The notes: generated by a model from the sequence alone, not told the origin. Shown: positions 16,543 through 28,575, counted from the stretch's first letter. The stretch is 64,000 nucleotides of DNA from Citrobacter amalonaticus (GCA_028994555.1 JARDVN010000001.1:2046001-2110000), one strand, 5' to 3'. Numbers and translations are program-made.

Positions 16543-17842
16543 ATGACAACACTTACGCTGAATACATCGCTTTTTTCCTCGCAACAGATTCTGGTCGCAT
16601 ATAGCGGCGGTCTGGATTCAACCGTACTCCTGCACCAACTGGTGCAATGGCGAGCGCAGCAGCCTGCACTTTCTCTGCGTGCGATTCATATCCACCACGG
16701 ATTAAGCACGCATGCTGATGCGTGGGTGGCGCATTGCGAAGCCGTTTGTGCCCAATGGCAAGTGCCGCTGGTGGTGGAGCGCGTAACGTTGGCAGAGGCG
16801 GGACTGGGAATTGAAGCGCATGCCAGACAGGCCCGGTATCAGGCTTTTGCGCAGACGCTACTTCCTGGCGAGGAGCTGGCGACGGCGCAGCATCTGGACG
16901 ATCAGTGTGAAACCTTTTTTACTGGCGCTTAAGCGCGGTAGCGGACCGGCGGGGCTGTCTGCCATGGCGGCGGTAACGTCATTTGCCGGAACCCGGCTTA
17001 TTCGTCCGCTGTTAACGCAAAGCCGCAATGCGCTGGAACAGTGGGCGAGAGAACATCAGCTTCGCTGGATTGAAGACGAAAGCAACCAGGATGATGCCTA
17101 CGATCGTAACTTCCTGCGGCTGCATATTCTTCCGCGCTTGCAACAGCGCTGGCCGCATTTTGCTGATGCCACGGCGCGCAGCGCAGCGCTGTGCGCTGAA
17201 CAGGAAAGCCTGCTGGATGAACTGTTGGCCGAAGAGTTGTCGGCTTGTATCACCGTAAACGGCACGCTGGCGCTAACGCCGCTGGTGGGGATGAGCGAGG
17301 TTCGTCGCGCCGCGCTGCTCAGACGCTGGCTGGCGAAGCAGAATGCGCCGATGCCTTCGCGCGATGGGCTGGAGCGTCTATGGCTGGAGGTGGCGATGGC
17401 GCGTGAAGACGCATCGCCTTGTCTGCGCTTCGGCGAGTTCGAAGTACGGCGCTATCAGGATCAACTATGGTGGATTAAATCCGTTGCCGGACAACGTGAT
17501 GCCGTACTGCACTGGCCTCGCGGGCAATCATCGCTGGTATTACCTGCCGAACTGGGTATTGTCCGGCTACAGCCGGGGGGGGAATTGCGTATGCCGCGTG
17601 AGGATGAACGGGTCAGCATTCGCTTTACCGCCTCCGGGTTGCTGCACATTGTGGGACGCAACGGCGGGCGTAAGCTCAAGAAAATCTGGCAGGAGCGGAA
17701 CGTGCCGCCCTGGCGACGCGAGACCACGCCCTTGCTGTTTTATGGCGAAACGCTGATTGCGGCTGCAGGCGTATTTGTTACGCGTGACGGAGCGGCGGGT
17801 GAGGAACCGGGTGTGGAACTGGTGTGGGATAATATCGGCTGA
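16543..17842 (+). CDS. tilS: tRNA(Ile)-lysidine synthase TilS (apparent frameshift)
   Basis: Converts C34 of the CAU-anticodon tRNA-Ile to lysidine with ATP and lysine, switching both charging and decoding; essential. N-type ATP pyrophosphatase loop SGGLDS at residues 21-26. The frame breaks at a T6 run (16915-16920); with five T it reads [14 protein letters not shown] and continues to TGA at 17840-17842, giving 432 residues as in E. coli. A G8 run at 17575-17582 encodes QPGGEL in frame, so it looks genuine. The C-terminal [16 protein letters not shown] region is conserved. Confidence 0.94.
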
Positions 17843-17845
17843 AAT

Positions 17846-17925
17846 GCCGGATGGCGTTGTGCTTATCCGGCCTACATATCGCTTGGCGAGTAGGCCGGAT
17901 AAGGTGCTTGTACCGTCATCCGGCA
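17846..17925. repeat. REP/BIME element
   Basis: Two inverted REP units: GCCGGATGGCG...TTATCCGGCCTAC, then GTAGGCCGGATAA...CATCCGGCA. It lies between convergent tilS and rof, the usual intergenic site for these enterobacterial palindromes. A similar element lies after dinB. Confidence 0.92.
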
Positions 17926-17933
17926 ACATCTTT

Positions 17934-18188
17934 TCAGGATTCGCTAACCACCACGGTACCAATTTCCGGGTGGCTGAAGCTGGCAATTTTATCGAGACGA
18001 AGCTCGCGTGTTTCACCCGCCGCCTCGGTGATCAGATATTCCACGTTCTTACGTGAAACCAGATCGTTGGCCTTTGCCTGCAGAACTTCGCCGTCTTTCA
18101 TTTCCAGCGTCAGTAATAAATGATGCTGGCAGGCGAGCTCGAGGTTGTCGTAGTCATCACAATTGATGGGTTGGTATGTATCATTCAT
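17934..18188 (-). CDS. rof: Rho-binding antiterminator Rof
   Basis: Small Rho inhibitor (YaeO) that binds the Rho primary RNA site and reduces Rho-dependent termination. 84 residues from MNDTYQP; an in-frame ATG two codons upstream (18194) is an alternative start and is closer to a GGTGAGCG ribosome site. Both candidate starts lie at or before the yaeP stop (18181-18183), so the two genes overlap and are probably coupled. Acidic N-terminus [11 protein letters not shown] and the RKNVEYL core match E. coli. Confidence 0.95.
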   Translation of the reverse strand: MNDTYQPINCDDYDNLELACQHHLLLTLEMKDGEVLQAKANDLVSRKNVEYLITEAAGETRELRLDKIASFSHPEIGTVVVSES

Positions 18189-18381
18189 TGACATAATCGC
18201 TCACCAGTAAGTTCGCCGCAGCATAGGCCGCCTTTTCCCTGACCGACTCTGAAAGGGCGCTGTCAGCCGCTATTTCATTAAGCACTTTCAATACGCAACC
18301 CAGCGCATCCGGGACATACCCTAAGTCTCCGCTGGCGATTTCCGCATACCGCTTGCGTATTAACTCACAATATTTTTCCAC
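18181..18381 (-). CDS. yaeP: Conserved small protein YaeP
   Basis: 66-residue protein of the UPF0253 family, function unknown. GTG start at 18381 with AGGAGG a few bases upstream, giving [15 protein letters not shown] and ending VSDYVNE. Longer in-frame readings run through the ribosome site and are not used. First gene of a two-gene unit with rof, with which it overlaps. Confidence 0.93.
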   Translation of the reverse strand: MEKYCELIRKRYAEIASGDLGYVPDALGCVLKVLNEIAADSALSESVREKAAYAAANLLVSDYVNE

Positions 18382-18568
18382 ATGCCCTCCTGTCAGCATT
18401 CTGACTTCACCGTGGATGCAAGTCTAAGCCTACGAAGATAAACTCTGTTTAGCAAGGTGACTATACCACAGCCATTCAGGCAATATCAGCGCCTTGATTG
18501 ACTATCCTTTGACAGCCTTTTGGCGTGGTTTTCGCTACAATGGCCGCCTGATTCGAAAGGAGTTTTTC

Positions 18569-19114
18569 ATGGCGCTTAAAGCGACAATTTATAAAGCCGT
18601 CGTCAACGTGGCGGATCTTGACCGCAACCAGTTTCTGGATGCGGCGTTGACGTTAGCGCGTCATCCCTCGGAAACCCAGGAACGTATGATGTTGCGCCTG
18701 CTGGCGTGGATTAAGTACGCCAATGAGCGTCTGCAATTTACCCGCGGTTTGAGCGCGGAAGACGAACCGGAAGCGTGGCTGCGTAACGATCATCTGGGGA
18801 TCGATTTGTGGATAGAGCTGGGCCTGCCGGATGAACGGCGTATCAAAAAAGCCTGTACTCAGGCCGCGGAGGTTGCCCTGTTTACCTACAATAATCGGGC
18901 GGCGCACATCTGGTGGCAGCAAAACCAGAGCAAATGCGCGACGTTTTCTAATCTGACCGTCTGGTATCTGGATGATGAACAACTGGCTCAACTCAGCGCC
19001 TTTGCTGATCGCACCATGACGCTACAGGCGACGATTCAGGACGGGGCCATCTGGCTGTCTGATTCTCAGAATAATCTGGAAATCCATCTGGCGGCGTGGC
19101 AGCAACCGGCATGA
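18569..19114 (+). CDS. yaeQ: Conserved protein YaeQ
   Basis: 181-residue protein of the YaeQ family, which has a PD-(D/E)XK nuclease-like fold by family knowledge; no activity is established. ATG at 18569 is preceded by AAAGGAG; the longer upstream reading is not conserved. The sequence has many Trp residues and the conserved [19 protein letters not shown] block (about residues 70-88). Overlaps arfB by four bases (ATGA). Confidence 0.96.
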   Translation: MALKATIYKAVVNVADLDRNQFLDAALTLARHPSETQERMMLRLLAWIKYANERLQFTRGLSAEDEPEAWLRNDHLGIDLWIELGLPDERRIKKACTQAAEVALFTYNNRAAHIWWQQNQSKCATFSNLTVWYLDDEQLAQLSAFADRTMTLQATIQDGAIWLSDSQNNLEIHLAAWQQPA

Positions 19115-19531
19115 TTGTGATTTCGCGAACCGTCTCGATCCCCGACGATGAGCTGGAGATCACCGCCATTCGCGCACAGGGAGCTGGCGGACAGCACGTG
19201 AATAAAACCTCAACGGCGATACATTTGCGTTTTGACATTCGGGCCTCCAGCCTGCCAGAGTATTATAAGGAACGTCTGTTGGCCGCCAGCCATCATCTGA
19301 TTACGGCCGATGGCGTGGTGATTATCAAAGCGCAGGAGTACCGCAACCAGGAGTTGAATCGGGAAGCGGCGCTTGCCAGATTGGTGGCGGTGATAAAAGA
19401 ACTCACTGTAGAACAAAAAAAGCCGACGCGCAACCCGACCGACGCGGGCATCGAAAGAGAGAAGATTAAATTCGAAGGCGCAGAAATCTTCAGTAAAAGC
19501 CCTTCGCGGTAAAGTCCGTCGCGATGAATGA
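19111..19531 (+). CDS. arfB: Alternative ribosome-rescue factor B (apparent frameshift)
   Basis: Peptidyl-tRNA hydrolase that frees ribosomes stalled on non-stop mRNA. GGQ catalytic motif at residues 26-28 in GAGGQHVNK. An A7 run at 19415-19421 shifts the frame into an acidic, unrelated tail ending at 19512. With six A the tail becomes [13 protein letters not shown]...[11 protein letters not shown], ending at TGA 19529-19531: 139 residues with the basic C-terminal tail that ArfB needs to enter the empty mRNA channel. So the true 3' end is downstream of the apparent stop. ATG overlaps the yaeQ stop. Confidence 0.93.
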
Positions 19532-19563
19532 CGGGCAGGAATAAAATTTGATAGGGAGTCAGG

Positions 19564-20265
19564 GTGAAAAAAACACTACTTTCAGCGATGGCGGCGTTTA
19601 CGCTCTTCGCATTGATTGGCTGTAACCACCGTTCCGAGGTTGACGTTATCCAGCCGACGCAGGTTGCGGAATTAAAACCGATGCAGCAAAGCTGGCGGGG
19701 CATTCTGCCTTGTGCCGACTGCGAAGGGATTGAGACCTCACTGTTTCTGGAGAAAGATGGCACATGGGTAATGAACGAACGCTATCAGGGCGTACGTGAA
19801 GAACCCTCTTCTTTTGCTTCCTATGGCACCTGGGCGCGCACAGCCGATAAACTGGTACTGACCGACAGTCAGGGTGAGAAGTCTTACTACCGCGCGAAAG
19901 GCGAAGCGCTGGAGATGCTCGATCGGGAAGGTAATCCGGTAGAGTCTCAGTTCAACTATACGCTTGAACCGGTGAAATCCAGTTTGCCGGTCACGCCGAT
20001 GGCGATGCGAGGCATGTACTTCTATATGGCGGACGCCGCAACCTTTACCGACTGTGCGACCGGTAAGCGCGTTGCCGTTGCCAGCAATGCAGAACTGGAG
20101 CGTGGTTATCTTGCCGCACGTGGTGCCAGTGAAAAACCCGTGCTGTTGTCTGTAGAAGGGCACTTCACGCTGGAGGCGAATCCGGATACTCAGGAACCGG
20201 TGAAGACGTTGATGGCGGATAAAGAGATTAAATTTATCCCCGGTCAGGACTGCAGCAGTAAATAA
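19564..20265 (+). CDS. nlpE: Outer-membrane lipoprotein NlpE (CutF)
   Basis: Surface-sensing and lipoprotein-stress lipoprotein that activates the Cpx system via CpxA. GTG at 19564 with GGGAG upstream. Lipobox LIGC gives the lipidated Cys (about residue 20). CADC forms the CXXC motif in the N-terminal domain and a second Cys pair lies in the C-terminal OB domain (FTDCATGK and QDCSSK). 233 residues against 236 in E. coli; the tail is more divergent than the rest. Confidence 0.97.
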   Translation: MKKTLLSAMAAFTLFALIGCNHRSEVDVIQPTQVAELKPMQQSWRGILPCADCEGIETSLFLEKDGTWVMNERYQGVREEPSSFASYGTWARTADKLVLTDSQGEKSYYRAKGEALEMLDREGNPVESQFNYTLEPVKSSLPVTPMAMRGMYFYMADAATFTDCATGKRVAVASNAELERGYLAARGASEKPVLLSVEGHFTLEANPDTQEPVKTLMADKEIKFIPGQDCSSK

Positions 20266-20282
20266 TCCTGCGCCAGGACCAG

Positions 20283-20309
20283 AAACCCCGCCGGAGCGGG
20301 GTTTTTTTT
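20283..20309. terminator. Terminator between convergent nlpE and proS
   Basis: Nine-pair stem AAACCCCGC / GCGGGGTTT (20283-20291 with 20296-20304), loop CGGA, T-run to 20309. Strong for nlpE; the A-rich left flank could also help end proS transcription. Confidence 0.9.
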
Positions 20310-20314
20310 ATGGT

Positions 20315-22033
20315 TTAACCTTTGATGGCTTTGACCAGATAGTCAACGATGTCGCCGGTTTTGATCAGTTGTTTCTCACCATTACGACGATATTTATATT
20401 CGATATCATCGTTATCGAGGTTACGATCGCCCAGCACGATAGTGTGCGGAATACCGATCAGTTCCATATCTGCGAACATTACGCCCGGGCGCTCTTTACG
20501 ATCGTCCATCAGCACTTCGATGCCCTGCGCACGCAGTTCGGCATACAGTTTTTCGGCCAGTTCCTGCACGCGATAGGATTTATGCATATTCATTGGCAGA
20601 ATCGCTACCTGGAACGGGGCGATAGCGTCAGGCCAGACAATCCCGCGCTCGTCGTAGTTTTGCTCAATGGCGGCGGCTACCACACGCGTTACCCCGATGC
20701 CGTAGCATCCCATCGTCAGGATCTGGTTGCGACCGTCTTCACCCTGAACGGCGGCTTTCATTGCTTCAGAGTACTTGGTGCCCAACTGGAAGATATGACC
20801 GACTTCGATACCGCGTTTGATAAGCAGCGTGCCTTTACCATCCGGGCTTGGATCGCCGGCGACGACGTTACGGATGTCAGCGACTTCCGGGGTTGCGACA
20901 TCGCGATCCCAGTTAATGCCAAAGTAATGCTTACCATCCACGTTAGCACCTGCCGCGAAATCACTCATTGCGGCAACGGTACGGTCAATAATCACCGGCA
21001 CTGGCATGTTCACCGGGCCCAAAGAACCCGGACCGGCATTCACCAGCGCGCGGATCTCTTCTTCGGTTGCGAACGTTAGCGGGCTGGCAACCTGCGGCAG
21101 TTTTTCAGCTTTGACTTCGTTCAGTTCGTGATCGCCGCGAACCAGTAGTGCGACCAGCGGAGACTTGCTGTCTTCCACGGCTTTCACCAGCAGGGTTTTC
21201 ACGGTTTTCTCGATTGGCAGATTGAACTGTTCAACCAGCTCGGCGATGGTTTTTGCGTTCGGCGTATCAACCAGCGTCATCTCTTGCGTTGCAGCGGCGC
21301 GCGGCTCTTTCGGCGCAACGGCTTCCGCAAATTCAATGTTTGCTGCGTAATCCGAGGAATCAGAGAAGATCACATCGTCTTCGCCGCTTTGTGCCAGTAC
21401 CTGGAATTCGTGCGAAGCGCTGCCGCCGATAGAACCGGTGTCAGCCTGTACCGCGCGGAAATCCAGCCCCATGCGGCTGAAGATTTTGCTGTACGCGGCG
21501 TACATCGCGTCGTAGGTTTCCTGCAGCGATTCCTGAGAGGTATGGAAAGAGTACGCATCTTTCATCAGGAATTCACGGGAGCGCATCACGCCGAAACGCG
21601 GACGCACTTCGTCACGGAATTTAGTCTGAATCTGGTAGAAGTTCAGCGGCAACTGTTTGTAAGAGCTGAGCTCGTTACGAATCAGATCGGTGATCACTTC
21701 TTCGTGCGTTGGGCCAAGTACGAACGGACGATCGCCACGGTCAGCAATACGCAGCAGTTCCGGACCATATTGTTCCCAACGGCCGCTCTCTTGCCATAGT
21801 TCAGAAGGCTGAACCACCGGCATTAACACCTCGATCGCGCCAGCGTTGTTCATCTCTTCACGCACGATGTTCTCAACTTTTTTCAGGACGCGCACGCCGG
21901 TCGGCAGCCAGGTGTATAACCCGGAGGCCAGCTTGCGGATCATCCCGGCGCGCAGCATCAGCTGGTGGCTGATCACCTCGGCGTCGGCAGGTGTCTCCTT
22001 CAGAGTGGAGAGCAGGTATTGGCTAGTACGCAT
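20315..22033 (-). CDS. proS: Prolyl-tRNA synthetase
   Basis: Class II aminoacyl-tRNA synthetase charging tRNA-Pro, bacterial type with an inserted editing domain (about residues 224-407) that clears Ala-tRNA-Pro. 572 residues from [10 protein letters not shown]; an in-frame extension to 22087 is not conserved. Motif 2 [17 protein letters not shown] and motif 3 GCYGIGVTR are visible. Intact. Convergent with nlpE, upstream of the trmO-rcsF unit. Confidence 0.98.
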   Translation of the reverse strand: MRTSQYLLSTLKETPADAEVISHQLMLRAGMIRKLASGLYTWLPTGVRVLKKVENIVREEMNNAGAIEVLMPVVQPSELWQESGRWEQYGPELLRIADRGDRPFVLGPTHEEVITDLIRNELSSYKQLPLNFYQIQTKFRDEVRPRFGVMRSREFLMKDAYSFHTSQESLQETYDAMYAAYSKIFSRMGLDFRAVQADTGSIGGSASHEFQVLAQSGEDDVIFSDSSDYAANIEFAEAVAPKEPRAAATQEMTLVDTPNAKTIAELVEQFNLPIEKTVKTLLVKAVEDSKSPLVALLVRGDHELNEVKAEKLPQVASPLTFATEEEIRALVNAGPGSLGPVNMPVPVIIDRTVAAMSDFAAGANVDGKHYFGINWDRDVATPEVADIRNVVAGDPSPDGKGTLLIKRGIEVGHIFQLGTKYSEAMKAAVQGEDGRNQILTMGCYGIGVTRVVAAAIEQNYDERGIVWPDAIAPFQVAILPMNMHKSYRVQELAEKLYAELRAQGIEVLMDDRKERPGVMFADMELIGIPHTIVLGDRNLDNDDIEYKYRRNGEKQLIKTGDIVDYLVKAIKG

Positions 22034-22143
22034 GTTGTTACGGTTCCAGTTGAACGATCGAACAGGCTCAATGCGAGCCTGACACAAAAAAAGTGATTTA
22101 GTTTACCAGCGAGAAAGGGATGTCAAAAGAGAAGGGCGTGAAA

Positions 22144-22852
22144 TTAGCGGGGTTCCAACGCAAAGACTTCAAAACCCGTCTCGGTTACGCGCCAACGCAC
22201 GTTGAAATCATGCAGCCAGACGGCGTAGGTTTTGCCCGTCTCTTCCCCTTTTCGATAGGCAGGACGCGGGTCCTGCGCCAGTACTTCACGAATAAACGTC
22301 TTCAATTGCGGGTAGTGTTTTTCCAGCGCAAGAAACTGGCGCTCAATCTCGTCGGTAAAACTCACCTGCATGTCAGCCAGCGGCGCCTGTTGCGCATAGC
22401 TGGCTGTGGCATCCGGCAGAGATTCCGCAAACGGTAGATAGGGCTTGATGTCGATGACCGGCGTACCGTCAACAAGGTCCAGACTGCCCAGTTGCAGAAT
22501 GACCTGATCTTTCTGACAGACAACGCCTTTCAGTTCGACCAGCGACATGCCGACAGGGTTGGGGCGAAACGTTGAGCGTGTGGCGAACACGCCCATACGC
22601 GCGTTACCACCAAGACGAGGCGGGCGTACGGTTGGACGCCATCCCCCCTTCCATCGTCTGATGGAAAACAAAGATCACCCATAAGTGGCTGAATGCCTCC
22701 AGGCCGCGTACCGCATCGGCCTGGTTATAAGGCGGCAATAAATGCAGTTCGCCGTTGACGCTTTTTACCAGCCCCGGTTGGCGGGGAACGGCGAACTTTT
22801 CTTTGTAAGGTGAGCGGATAACGCCGATTTGCCCGAACTGAAAATGACTCAT
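22144..22852 (-). CDS. trmO: tRNA (N6-threonylcarbamoyladenosine37-N6)-methyltransferase TrmO (apparent frameshift)
   Basis: Methylates t6A37 of tRNA-Thr using S-adenosylmethionine (formerly YaeB/TsaA). N-terminal TsaA-like beta-barrel starting FQFGQIGVIRSPYKEKF, with RPNPVGMS near residue 95. The run written C6 on the + strand at 22643-22648 splits it; with one base fewer MEGGWRPTVRPPRLGG is continuous, giving 235 residues, the E. coli length. Its ATG overlaps the rcsF stop by four bases. Confidence 0.94.
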
Positions 22853-23253
22853 TTAGCCGAGATGTTAAGGGCAGACCCAATGCAGACAGCCTGACGATAG
22901 CAGCCTGGCGTCCCGCTGGTGACTTCACAGCTATGCAGCAAAACGGCATTGGCTTTCATTTTCGACGCGTTAATCTGCATGCGTTTACGTGCCGTCGGGA
23001 TGTTCGGTGGAGAGTCCTGATTAGAGGCCTGACAGGATTCACCGGTCACTTCACCGAGATCGCGGAACGGTTTGCCGACCAGATCTTCAGCATTGGTGTA
23101 AATTCTGACGGGAACAGCGCGCGGCGCTTTCGGTTTTTCCGGCTCCGCTTTTGGCGGGGTTGCGGTGCTTTGAACGGGTTCAACAGGGGATCTGCTTAGC
23201 ATGGAACAGCCGCTCAGCATGAGTGCCAATAAACAGATCGGTAAAGCACGCAT
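22849..23253 (-). CDS. rcsF: Outer-membrane lipoprotein RcsF
   Basis: Envelope-stress sensor that activates the Rcs phosphorelay through IgaA. 134 residues as in E. coli. Lipobox LSGC (lipidated Cys about residue 16), a Pro/Lys-rich linker (residues about 28-48) that threads through outer-membrane barrels, and four cysteines in the folded domain (SCQAS, HSCEV, GCYRQ, VCIGS) forming its two disulfides. RcsF is known to bind BamA, also encoded in this window. Stop overlaps trmO. Confidence 0.98.
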   Translation of the reverse strand: MRALPICLLALMLSGCSMLSRSPVEPVQSTATPPKAEPEKPKAPRAVPVRIYTNAEDLVGKPFRDLGEVTGESCQASNQDSPPNIPTARKRMQINASKMKANAVLLHSCEVTSGTPGCYRQAVCIGSALNISAK

Positions 23254-23371
23254 AATATTTCCTCAATGAATGATCTAACTGTCACATATTGAATCAGGAG
23301 CTTGCATAAATGACAAGACGGGCAAATGCCCGTCCTGAATGATATTACAGTTTGTGAAAAGCGCCTAAAAA

Positions 23372-24187
23372 TTACCAGCCCTTAACAGCACCACCGTTGA
23401 AGACTTTATTTGCCGCTTCGTAAACTTCGTCGGACTGATAAGCCTGGACGAATTTCTTCACGTTCTCCGCGTCTTTGTTATCTTCACGGGTCACGATCAG
23501 GTTAACGTACGGGGAATCTTTATCTTCAACGAAGATACCGTCTTTTGCCGGCGTCAGGTTGATCTGGCTGGCGTAAGTGGTGTTGATCACCGCCAGAGCA
23601 ATCTGCGCATCGTCAAGAGAACGCGGCAACTGAGGTGCTTCCAGTTCGACAATTTTCAGATTTTTCGGGTTTTCGACGATATCTAAAGAGGTCGGCAGCA
23701 GGCCCACGCCCTCTTTCAGTTTGATCAGACCGACTTTCTCCAGCAGCAGCAGGGAACGTCCCAGGTTGGTCGGATCGTTCGGAACCGCTACCTGCGCGCC
23801 ATCCTGAAGTTCATCCAGAGATTTGATTTTTTTGGAGTAACCTGCAATCGGATATACAAAGGTGTTGCCTGCGGCAACCAGCTTGTATCCGCGATCTTTG
23901 ATTTGTTGATCCAGGTACGGCTTGTGCTGGAAGGCGTTGGCATCGATATCGCCTTTGCTCAGCGCTTCGTTCGGCAGAACGTAGTCATTGAAGGTCACCA
24001 GTTCGACATCCAGGCCGTATTTTTCTTTTGCGACTTTCTGTGCAACTTCAGCAACCTGCTGCTCTGCACCCACAATCACGCCGACTTTGATGTGGTTTGG
24101 ATCTTTTTCATCCTGACCGCAACCCACAAGTGCCAGAGAACCAATCAGGGCCCCAACTGCCGCAAAGGTTTTGAATTTGAACGCCAT
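23372..24187 (-). CDS. metQ: Methionine ABC transporter substrate-binding lipoprotein MetQ
   Basis: Captures D- and L-methionine in the periplasm for MetNI. 271 residues; lipobox LVGC gives the lipidated Cys at about residue 23 followed by GQDEKDPNHIKVG. NlpA-type binding fold with FNDYVLPNEAL and the conserved AVPNDPTNLGR block. Last gene of metNIQ, 38 bases after metI. Confidence 0.98.
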   Translation of the reverse strand: MAFKFKTFAAVGALIGSLALVGCGQDEKDPNHIKVGVIVGAEQQVAEVAQKVAKEKYGLDVELVTFNDYVLPNEALSKGDIDANAFQHKPYLDQQIKDRGYKLVAAGNTFVYPIAGYSKKIKSLDELQDGAQVAVPNDPTNLGRSLLLLEKVGLIKLKEGVGLLPTSLDIVENPKNLKIVELEAPQLPRSLDDAQIALAVINTTYASQINLTPAKDGIFVEDKDSPYVNLIVTREDNKDAENVKKFVQAYQSDEVYEAANKVFNGGAVKGW

Positions 24188-24225
24188 GCTTATTTCCTTA
24201 ATGTGATGTTGTGTTTTGTCGAACG

Positions 24226-24879
24226 TTACTTGTGCGTCACCGTACGGACGATACGATCGCCCGCGAACTGAATTAAATAAACCAGAACAACGAGTAATAC
24301 CAGCACTGTGTTCATCACGGTTGCATTGTATCCAATGTAACCGTACTGATAGCCGATCTGTCCAAGACCGCCGGCGCCCACGGCACCGCCCATCGCGGAA
24401 TAACCGACCAGGGTAATCAGTGTAATGGTCGCCGCGTTCACCAGACCTGGCAGCGCTTCTGGCAGAAGCACCTTACGTACGATTTGCAGCGGCGTCGCGC
24501 CCATCGCACGCGAGGCTTCAATCAGGCCGGTCGGGATTTCCAGCAGCGCGTTTTCCACCATGCGGGCGATAAACGGCGCCGCGCCGACGGTGAGCGGGAC
24601 AATTGCAGCCTGCAAACCAATAGAAGTGCCCACAATCACGCGGGTGAACGGGATCATCCATACCAGTAAGATAATGAAAGGAATCGAACGGAAGATATTC
24701 ACGACCGCAGAAAGCGTACGGTAGAGCTTTGCATTCTCGATAATTTGCCCAGGACGCGTCACATAAAGCAGAACGCCCACCGGCAGACCAATCACAAAAC
24801 CAAAGAACCCGGATACGAAGGTCATTGCCAGCGTTTCCCAGACGCCGCGTACCAGCAGCCACATCATCGGCTCAGACAT
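24226..24879 (-). CDS. metI: Methionine ABC transporter permease MetI
   Basis: Inner-membrane permease of the MetNIQ importer, 217 residues with five predicted membrane helices. The coupling-helix motif is [25 protein letters not shown] in full, positions about 24440-24515, with the EAA-type core EASRAMGA. Overlaps the metN 3' end by 8 bases, indicating coupling. Confidence 0.98.
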   Translation of the reverse strand: MSEPMMWLLVRGVWETLAMTFVSGFFGFVIGLPVGVLLYVTRPGQIIENAKLYRTLSAVVNIFRSIPFIILLVWMIPFTRVIVGTSIGLQAAIVPLTVGAAPFIARMVENALLEIPTGLIEASRAMGATPLQIVRKVLLPEALPGLVNAATITLITLVGYSAMGGAVGAGGLGQIGYQYGYIGYNATVMNTVLVLLVVLVYLIQFAGDRIVRTVTHK

Positions 24880-25903
24880 AACCCAGTACCTCTACTTTTA
24901 CATGGTGTTCCTGCAGCCAGGCGATCGCGGCTTGCGTTTCTTCTTGTGTGCCGTGCATTTCGGTCAGCATGATGCCGAACTTGACGCCGCCGGCGTAATC
25001 CATCTGTGCGCTGATAATATTGTTATTCACGTTAAAGCGACGCGCCGTCTCGGAAAGCAGCGGCGCATCCACCGACTGACCGGTGAATTCCATGCGCAAC
25101 ATCGGGACGCTGTCGGTCGTCGATTCTGTCTTCAGGCGCGCCAGATAATCCTCCGGAATATCCAGATGCAGCGTAGACTGAATAAACTTTTGCGCCAACG
25201 GGGTTTTCGGGTGGGAAAACACTTCGCTGACAGTATCTTGCTCAATCAGCTCACCGTTGCTGATGACGGCTACGCAGTCGCAGATGCGTTTCACCACATC
25301 CATTTCGTGCGTGATCAACAGTATGGTCAGACCAAGACGACGGTTGATGTCTTTCAGCAGTTCGAGAATGGAGCGAGTAGTGGCTGGGTCCAGCGCGCTG
25401 GTGGCTTCATCGCACAGCAATACTTTCGGCTGGCTTGCCAGTGCACGGGCGATAGCGACACGCTGTTTCTGACCACCAGAAAGGTTTGCCGGATAGCTGT
25501 CGTGCTTATCACCCAGCCCCACAAGGTCAAGCAGTTCTGTCACGCGGCGTTTGATCTCATCTTTCGGCGTGTTGTCGAGTTCCAGCGGCAGCGCGACATT
25601 ACCAAAAACGGTTCGGGAGGCCAGCAGGTTGAAGTGCTGGAAAATCATGCCAATCTGACGACGCGCTTTAGTCAGTTCAGATTCAGATAGTGTCGTCAGT
25701 TCTTGTCCGCCAACCTGAACGCTTCCTTCTGTCGGGCGCTCCAGCAGGTTTACACAGCGGATCAGCGTACTTTTACCGGCACCGGAAGCACCGATGACGC
25801 CATAAATTTGTCCGGCAGGGACATGCAGGCTAACGTTGTTCAGCGCCTGAATGGTGCGAGTCCCCTGATGGAACACTTTTGTGATATTCGAAAGTTTAAT
25901 CAT
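24872..25903 (-). CDS. metN: Methionine ABC transporter ATPase MetN
   Basis: ATPase of the methionine importer, 343 residues. Walker [10 protein letters not shown] (about residues 38-46), signature LSGGQKQR, Walker [12 protein letters not shown], and a C-terminal NIL domain (about 265-343) that binds methionine and mediates trans-inhibition. First gene of the metNIQ operon and preceded by a three-unit MetJ operator. Confidence 0.99.
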   Translation of the reverse strand: MIKLSNITKVFHQGTRTIQALNNVSLHVPAGQIYGVIGASGAGKSTLIRCVNLLERPTEGSVQVGGQELTTLSESELTKARRQIGMIFQHFNLLASRTVFGNVALPLELDNTPKDEIKRRVTELLDLVGLGDKHDSYPANLSGGQKQRVAIARALASQPKVLLCDEATSALDPATTRSILELLKDINRRLGLTILLITHEMDVVKRICDCVAVISNGELIEQDTVSEVFSHPKTPLAQKFIQSTLHLDIPEDYLARLKTESTTDSVPMLRMEFTGQSVDAPLLSETARRFNVNNNIISAQMDYAGGVKFGIMLTEMHGTQEETQAAIAWLQEHHVKVEVLGYV

Positions 25904-25979
25904 TGATTATTTATTATCGTAATGAAGTTAGCCGTGGCATTTTCGTCTGCCTGATACGGTCAAAAACCGTCAACAAAAT

Positions 25980-26003
25980 GGATGTTAAGGCATCCAGACG
26001 TCT
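25980..26003 (-). promoter_or_regulatory. MetJ operator (three tandem met boxes) upstream of metN
   Basis: On the minus strand three contiguous 8-mers read AGACGTCT, GGATGCCT, TAACATCC (26003 down to 25980). The first matches the met-box consensus exactly and the others are weaker, as in E. coli metN. They lie about 80 bases before the metN start, so MetJ with S-adenosylmethionine should repress the operon. Confidence 0.93.
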
Positions 26004-26093
26004 AAATCAATCAGGGTTTCTACGATGAGCACTTTCTTGCCTGCCGAAAAATGCGATACTAGCGGCACATGCCTTATTCAGGAGCTATAAAAG

Positions 26094-26662
26094 GTGGCAA
26101 AGTCCGTACCCGCAATTTTTCTCGACCGTGACGGCACTATTAATGTGGATCACGGCTACGTACATGAAATCGACGAGTTCGAATTTATCGACGGTGTTAT
26201 TGATGCCATGCGTGAGCTCAAGACGATGGGCTATGCGCTGGTGGTTGTCACCAACCAGTCAGGGATCGCGCGCGGCAAGTTCACCGAAGCGCAGTTTGAG
26301 ACATTAACAGAATGGATGGACTGGTCGCTGGCGGATCGCGATGTCGACCTTGATGGTATCTATTACTGCCCGCATCACCCGCAGGGAAGTGTGGAAGAGT
26401 ATCGCCAGGTTTGCGATTGTCGCAAACCGCATCCAGGAATGCTGATCTCGGCTCGCGACTTTTTTGCACATTGATATGGCCGCCTCGTATATGGTGGGTG
26501 ACAAATTAGAAGATATGCAGGCGGCTACGGCGGCAGGCGTCGGGACAAAAGTGCTGGTGCGTACCGGCAAGCCGATTACCCCGGAAGCAGAAAATGCGGC
26601 GGATTGGGTATTAAACAGCCTTGCGGATCTCCCTTCGGCGATAAAAAAAGCAGCAAAAATAG
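26094..26662 (+). CDS. gmhB: D,D-heptose 1,7-bisphosphate phosphatase GmhB (two apparent frameshifts)
   Basis: HAD phosphatase in ADP-heptose synthesis for LPS core, partner of GmhA in this same window. GTG start at 26094. FLDRDGTIN carries catalytic Asp 11 and 13; zinc ligands in YYCPHHPQG and CDCRKPHPG. The frame breaks at T6 (26460-26465) and at A7 (26643-26649). With one base less in each it reads [12 protein letters not shown] and ends AIKKQQK with TAG at 26660-26662, 188 residues. The uncorrected end at 26682 gives an unconserved tail. Confidence 0.92.
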
Positions 26663-26711
26663 GCGTTATGGTTAAAAGGTGAGCGGTTAAAACAAATCTG
26701 TATTTTTCCGC

Positions 26712-26739
26712 TTGTCTTCCTGAGTCGACTCCCTATAAT
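26712..26739 (+). promoter_or_regulatory. rRNA operon promoter P1
   Basis: -35 TTGTCT (26712-26717), 16-base spacer, -10 TATAAT (26734-26739), then a GC-rich discriminator GCGCCTCC typical of stringently controlled rRNA P1 promoters. The A/T-rich stretch just upstream would serve as an UP element. It lies about 290 bases before 16S. Confidence 0.9.
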
Positions 26740-26821
26740 GCGCCTCCATCGACACGGCGGATGTGAATCACTTCACACAAACAGCCGGTTCGGTTGAAGA
26801 GAAAAATCCTGAAATAACGGG

Positions 26822-26849
26822 TTGACTCTGAAAGAGGAAAGCGTAATAT
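26822..26849 (+). promoter_or_regulatory. rRNA operon promoter P2
   Basis: -35 TTGACT (26822-26827), 16-base spacer, -10 TAATAT (26844-26849), about 110 bases downstream of P1, the standard tandem arrangement. Confidence 0.88.
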
Positions 26850-26887
26850 ACGCCACCTCGTGACACAGCGCTAAAGCGCGTCGCAAC

Positions 26888-26900
26888 TGCTCTTTAACAA
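26888..26900 (+). promoter_or_regulatory. rrn leader antitermination boxA
   Basis: TGCTCTTTAACAA matches the enterobacterial rrn boxA bound by NusB-NusE. It is followed by the upstream strand of the 16S processing stem (around 26906-26920), which pairs with 28598-28617 after the gene. Confidence 0.9.
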
Positions 26901-27031
26901 TTTATCAGACAATCTGTGTGGGCACTCAAAGTGACATGGATTCTTAATGTCTTCGGACAAAAAATGAATGCCAAGTCTCAAGAGTGAACACGTAATTCAT
27001 TACGAAGTTTAATTCTTTGAGCATCAAACTT

Positions 27032-28575
<1,544 letters not shown>

